Source of the DNA: M0108 sp044228695
Lineage (GTDB): Bacteria; Pseudomonadota; Gammaproteobacteria; Chromatiales; Chromatiaceae
Direction of reading: 5' to 3'
Assembly (NCBI GenBank): GCA_044228695.1
Contig: JBGAUK010000002.1
Location: forward strand, 1-64,000
Length of the DNA: 64,000 bases
Shown here: one piece after another, positions 60,419 through 64,000 of the stretch
Layout of the letters: each line of letters starts with the position of its first letter
Position numbering within the stretch: the first letter of the stretch is position 1
Made by a program: the position numbers and the translations under genes
The notes under the pieces: model-generated
What the model was told of the DNA's origin: nothing
Database searches by the model: none
Seen by the model: only the letters and a program-made list of their open reading frames with translations

Positions 60419-61459
60419 ATGGACACGAAAACACCCAAACCCAGCCGCCCCCCGGTCCAGATCGACCTCGCCCTGCAGGGAGGTGGCTCCCATGGCGCCC
60501 TGACCTGGGGGGTACTGGACCGGCTGCTGGAGGAGGACTGGCTGGTGATCGAGGGCATCTCCGGCACCTCGGCGGGGGCCATGAACGCGGCGGTACTCTG
60601 CGACGGCTTTGTCCGGGCCGGGCCCCAAGGGGCGCGGGCGGCGATGGAGGACTTCTGGCGGCAGGTCGCGGAGGCGGCCCGCTGGAGCCCCCTGCAGCGG
60701 ACCCCCCTGGATCGGCTCATGGGGCGCTGGACCCTGGATCAATCACCGGTCTTCATCGCCTTCGAGCTTGCCGCGCGCATGATCTCGCCCTACGACATGA
60801 ATCCCTCCGCCTATCACCCCCTGCGCGACATCCTGGACCGGTGCATCGACGTCAAGCGCCTGGCGGCCTCCCCCATCAAGCTCTTCATCACGGCCACCAA
60901 GGTCAGCACGGGCCGCGGCCGGGTCTTTCGCAACGCGGACATCTGTCCGGAGGTCCTGCTCGCCTCGGCCTGCCTGCCTACGCTTTTTCAGGCCATCGAG
61001 ATCGAGGGCGAGGCCTACTGGGATGGGGGCTACGCCGGTAACCCGACCATTACTCCCCTGGTCCGGGAGTCCAATGCCCACGACACCATTCTGGTGCAGA
61101 TCAATCCCGTGGAGCGCCAGGACACGCCGCGCAACGCCAGCGAGATCCATAACCGGCTCAACGAGGTCGCCTTCAACGCTCCCCTGCTCAAGGAGTTGCG
61201 CATGATAGCCCTCTTGCGCCAGGTGGCGGACCCGGGTCAATCCGAGGGGGCACGCTGGGCGGCGATGCGCATGCACCGAATTTCCAGCCCCCTGATGCTG
61301 GAGTTGGGCTATTCCTCCAAGATGAACGCCGAATGGGAGTTTCTGTGTCTGCTACGGGACGAGGGCCGCCGCCAGGCCGAGCTCTTCCTGCGGCAACATG
61401 GCGACGATCTGGGCCAGCGTTCGACGCTGGACCTGGACACCTTCATCGACTGGGAGTAA
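60419..61459 (+). CDS. Patatin-like phospholipase
   Basis: 346 residues. The catalytic dyad motifs are visible: oxyanion loop LALQGGGSHGALTWG (about residue 16), nucleophile elbow GISGTSAGAMNAAVL with Ser (about 47), and YWDGGYAGNPTITPLV with the Asp (about 202). It should cleave acyl ester bonds of phospholipids or storage lipids. No signal peptide, so it is cytoplasmic or membrane-associated. Bacterial relatives are sometimes linked to PHA or membrane turnover. Confidence 0.9.
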   Translation: MDTKTPKPSRPPVQIDLALQGGGSHGALTWGVLDRLLEEDWLVIEGISGTSAGAMNAAVLCDGFVRAGPQGARAAMEDFWRQVAEAARWSPLQRTPLDRLMGRWTLDQSPVFIAFELAARMISPYDMNPSAYHPLRDILDRCIDVKRLAASPIKLFITATKVSTGRGRVFRNADICPEVLLASACLPTLFQAIEIEGEAYWDGGYAGNPTITPLVRESNAHDTILVQINPVERQDTPRNASEIHNRLNEVAFNAPLLKELRMIALLRQVADPGQSEGARWAAMRMHRISSPLMLELGYSSKMNAEWEFLCLLRDEGRRQAELFLRQHGDDLGQRSTLDLDTFIDWE

Positions 61460-61565
61460 ATCCAGAGAAGAGACCCCGCATCAAGCGGCGGCCGTGGTCG
61501 GCCAGATCGACCTCGGGGACCCGCAACATCATGACTAACCTCAATACATTTAACGGGACTGAAGC

Positions 61566-63026
61566 ATGGGACTCCTGGGAATTCTGTTCGGCCTTGCCCT
61601 CCTGATCGGCCTGGCTTACCGCGGTTGGAGCGTGCTCCTGCTCGCTCCGGCCGCCGGCATGGTGGCCACCCTCTTCACCAGCGAGCCCCTGCTCGCCCAC
61701 TGGACCCAAACCTTCATGGGCAGCGCGGCCGGCTTCCTCGCTCAGTTTTTTCCCCTCTTCCTGCTCGGTGCCCTCTTTGGCAAGCTGATGGACGATAGCG
61801 GCTCGGTCACCGCCATCGCCCACTTCATGAGCGCCCGGCTAGGCCCGCGCCGCGCCGTACTGGCGGTGGTCCTGGCCGGCGCCCTGGTGACCTACGGCGG
61901 GGTCAGTCTCTTCGTCGCCTTCTTCGTCCTGGCGCCCATGGCCCAGGCCCTGTTTCGCGATGCCCGGATTCCGGGACATCTGGCGCCGGGGGCCATCTGG
62001 CTGGGGGCCGCGACCTTCACCATGTCGGCCATGCCAGGCACCCCCGCCATCCAGAATGCCATCCCCATGCCCTTCTTCGGCTCCACGCCCTTCGCCGCGC
62101 CGGGGCTGGGATTGATCGCCTCCGTCATCATGCTGGTCTTCGGCCTCTGGTGGCTGGGTCTGCGGGTCGCCAAGGCCCGGCGCCAGGAGTCTCGCCCGAG
62201 CGACGACTCCCTGCACCTGGCCGCGCCAGACGCGGCGGCGGAGGACCCCCTGGTCCGGGAGCGCTCGACCCTCGTCCAGAACTTTGACCCTCCCGAGATG
62301 CACCATGGCCATCGCAGCCCCGACCTGCCCTCGGCCCTGGTCGCCTTCCTGCCCCTGATGGTGGTGATCGGGGTCAATCTCCTCATGTCCCTGGTGGTCC
62401 TGCCCCGGCTGCACCTGGATTTTCTGGCCGAGGAGCGCTGGGGGTCCACCTCGCTCCAGGCCGTTGGGGGTATCTGGGCGGTGCTCATCGCCCTGTTCGC
62501 CGCCATCCTGGTCTTGCTGGCACTCAATGCACGCCGCCTGACCCAGATCCGCGAGACGATGGACGCCGGCGCCAACGCCTCCGTGCTGCCAGCCCTGAGC
62601 GTCGCCAGCCTGGTCGGTTTTGGCGCCGTGGTCGCCGCCCTGCCCGCCTTCGAGCTGGTGCGCGACTGGGTGCTGGCGATCGAGGGCGGCCCCCTGGTGT
62701 CCCTCGCCGTCTCCACCAACATCCTCTCGGCCCTCACCGGCTCGGCCTCCGGCGGCATGACCATCGCCCTGGATGCCCTGGGGGCCACCTATCTGCAAAT
62801 GGCCACCGAAATGGGCATGGACCCCGGCCTCCTGCATCGCGTCGCCGTCATCGCCTCCGGCACCCTGGATAGCCTGCCCCACAACGGAGCCGTGGTCACC
62901 CTGTTCGCCGTCTGCGGCGTGACCCACCGCGACAGCTATCTCGATATCGTCATGGTCGGTATACTTGGCGCCCTGCTGGCCCTGGTGGCCGTCATCGTCC
63001 TGGGGACCCTGTTTGGGTCCTTTTAA
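61566..63026 (+). CDS. GntP-type permease
   Basis: 486 residues with about 12-13 membrane helices. FMGSAAGFLAQFFPLFLLGALFGKLMDDSGSVTAIAHFM and TGSASGGMTIALDALG, with SGTLDSLPHNGAVVTLFAVCGVTHRDSYLDI near the end, are typical of the GntP gluconate/D-serine/short-acid permease superfamily. A polar loop of about 70 residues lies mid-protein (about 205-270). Substrate cannot be told from sequence. It follows the patatin gene by about 105 bp. Confidence 0.88.
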   Translation: MGLLGILFGLALLIGLAYRGWSVLLLAPAAGMVATLFTSEPLLAHWTQTFMGSAAGFLAQFFPLFLLGALFGKLMDDSGSVTAIAHFMSARLGPRRAVLAVVLAGALVTYGGVSLFVAFFVLAPMAQALFRDARIPGHLAPGAIWLGAATFTMSAMPGTPAIQNAIPMPFFGSTPFAAPGLGLIASVIMLVFGLWWLGLRVAKARRQESRPSDDSLHLAAPDAAAEDPLVRERSTLVQNFDPPEMHHGHRSPDLPSALVAFLPLMVVIGVNLLMSLVVLPRLHLDFLAEERWGSTSLQAVGGIWAVLIALFAAILVLLALNARRLTQIRETMDAGANASVLPALSVASLVGFGAVVAALPAFELVRDWVLAIEGGPLVSLAVSTNILSALTGSASGGMTIALDALGATYLQMATEMGMDPGLLHRVAVIASGTLDSLPHNGAVVTLFAVCGVTHRDSYLDIVMVGILGALLALVAVIVLGTLFGSF

Positions 63027-63057
63027 TTTATATATCCGACGGATAACCGATAATCAG

Positions 63058-64000
63058 ATGATGGGACACTTCCTGGCTCCACGACCACGCACCCTCCTGG
63101 CCATCCTGGCGAGCATCGCCGCCCTGACCGTGGCTCCTGCCCAGGCGGCCGATTTCGCCGCCTGCGCGGCCATCGCCAATGATCAGGGGCGTCTGGCCTG
63201 TTATGACCGCGCCGCCGCCACGGGGACCCCGGCAAGGGCCGCCACCCGCGCCGATACCGCCAAGAGCCAGCCCATGACGGCGTCTCCGGCCGCGACCGGG
63301 ACCCCAACCCCGGCCGAGTCCGGGTCGGCACCGGCGGTGGCCGCGTCGAGCCCGCCCGCCACCTCCCTGCTCGGCACGGCCTGGGCACTGAGTCCGGATT
63401 CCGCGCGCTATGGCATCAACCTCTACCGTCCCAATTACCTCCTCTTCGCCCGCTACTCCGACAATCCTAACGAGCACCCCTTCAAGCCGCTTTTCCCGCC
63501 GGGGGATTTGGAATCCGACCAGGTCGAAGCCCGCTTCCAGCTCAGCTTCAAGTTCCGGCTCTGGGCCACGGATGATCGCCGCTTCGGTGTCTGGGCGGCC
63601 TACACCCAGCAAAATCAGTGGCAGGTCTATAACAAGGCCATGTCGAGCCCCTTCCGGGAGACCAACTACGAGCCCGAGGCCATGGTCACCTACAACCCCG
63701 ACCTGGCCTTGGGCGCCGGTTTCCATTGGCGCCTCTTCAATCTCGGCCTGAATCACCAATCCAACGGCCGCACGGATGCCCTGTCCCGCAGCTGGAACCG
63801 CGTCATCGCCAGTTTCGGCTTCGAGACCGACAACTTCGTCCTGCTGGTACGGCCCTGGTATCGCATCGGGGAGGAAGAGACCGAGGACGACAACCCGGAT
63901 ATCGAGGATTACCTGGGCTACGGCGACATCACCGGCATCTACAAGTGGCGCGGTCACAGCTTCACCCTCATGGGCCGGGGCAATCCCGGCACGGGCAAGG
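63058..64000 (+). CDS. pldA: Outer-membrane phospholipase A1, 3'-truncated by window end
   Basis: At least 314 residues, start at the first of two ATGs (63058 or 63061). Signal peptide ending ALTVAPAQAA; then FAACAAIANDQGRLACYDRAAA, a short Cys-containing motif common before OMPLA barrels; a Pro/Ala/Thr linker; then the barrel with LYRPNYLLFARYSDNPN, FRLWATDDRRFGVWAAYTQQNQWQVYN, and the catalytic motif LGLNHQSNGRTDALSRSWNR holding the His and Ser. The enzyme cleaves acyl chains of phospholipids in the outer leaflet when the membrane is damaged. The 3' end lies beyond the window. Confidence 0.92.
   Translation, partial: MMGHFLAPRPRTLLAILASIAALTVAPAQAADFAACAAIANDQGRLACYDRAAATGTPARAATRADTAKSQPMTASPAATGTPTPAESGSAPAVAASSPPATSLLGTAWALSPDSARYGINLYRPNYLLFARYSDNPNEHPFKPLFPPGDLESDQVEARFQLSFKFRLWATDDRRFGVWAAYTQQNQWQVYNKAMSSPFRETNYEPEAMVTYNPDLALGAGFHWRLFNLGLNHQSNGRTDALSRSWNRVIASFGFETDNFVLLVRPWYRIGEEETEDDNPDIEDYLGYGDITGIYKWRGHSFTLMGRGNPGTGK

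Overview
The window reads as chromosome of a high-GC gammaproteobacterium, most likely a purple sulfur bacterium (Chromatiaceae or close kin). The best marker is a Gly/Tyr-rich sulfur globule protein gene (45987-46343, -). An sdhCDAB operon, a caa3-type cytochrome oxidase cluster, a PHA synthase, a polyphosphate:AMP phosphotransferase and the methylerythritol-phosphate enzyme IspG fit a metabolically flexible, polymer-storing proteobacterium. The genus cannot be fixed from sequence alone.

Layout. 1-900: scar region with a 5'-truncated IS1-family transposase, the last 29 codons of what looks like a molybdopterin oxidoreductase, and one copy of a dispersed two-hairpin repeat. 896-4884: a Uma2-type nuclease gene set between two copies of the sdhB 3' end, then sdhBADC read right to left. 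5182-8933: an AmpG-type transporter separated from a higBA toxin-antitoxin pair by a complete IS66-family element with perfect 8-bp target duplications. 8961-16942: PHA synthase, acyl-CoA thioesterase, PPK2-type phosphotransferase, ispG, a Nudix protein, mazG and a CoA-binding protein. 17089-20063: tRNA-Arg(ACG) and four small related lipoprotein genes around a parvulin isomerase. 20069-25609: a Gfo/Idh/MocA oxidoreductase, apaG-apaH, and folA, rsfS, nadD, proA. 25832-33775: a potassium block (DUF6394-type protein, trkA, trkH, a truncated KdpD-like kinase, KdpE, an RCK-gated channel, a CBS protein). 33935-45451: heme A and cytochrome c oxidase cluster (sco, ctaA, an orphan COX1-like protein, ctaB, a second SCO-like protein, surf1, ctaE, ctaG, a 47-residue membrane protein, ctaD, ctaC). 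45987-51652: sulfur globule protein, holA, lptE, leuS, DAHP synthase. 51922-57505: a tight five-gene operon for a second, divergent Hsp70 machine. 57534-64000: META-domain protein, SLC13-type permease, patatin, GntP-type permease and a phospholipase A1 that runs off the window.

The most unusual content is (i) the Hsp70 operon, with a large TPR-like protein, a J-like protein lacking the HPD tripeptide, a GrpE-like factor, a short Hsp70 and a zinc-ribbon protein; (ii) a dispersed repeat whose two hairpins both present an AGGGAT loop matching the CsrA/RsmA consensus; (iii) a family of four tiny lipoproteins with a conserved cysteine pair; (iv) a near-consensus promoter with a 20-bp palindrome in its spacer before the sulfur globule gene; and (v) a perfect FNR-type box before the caa3 oxidase genes. 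No CRISPR array, rRNA or prophage was seen.
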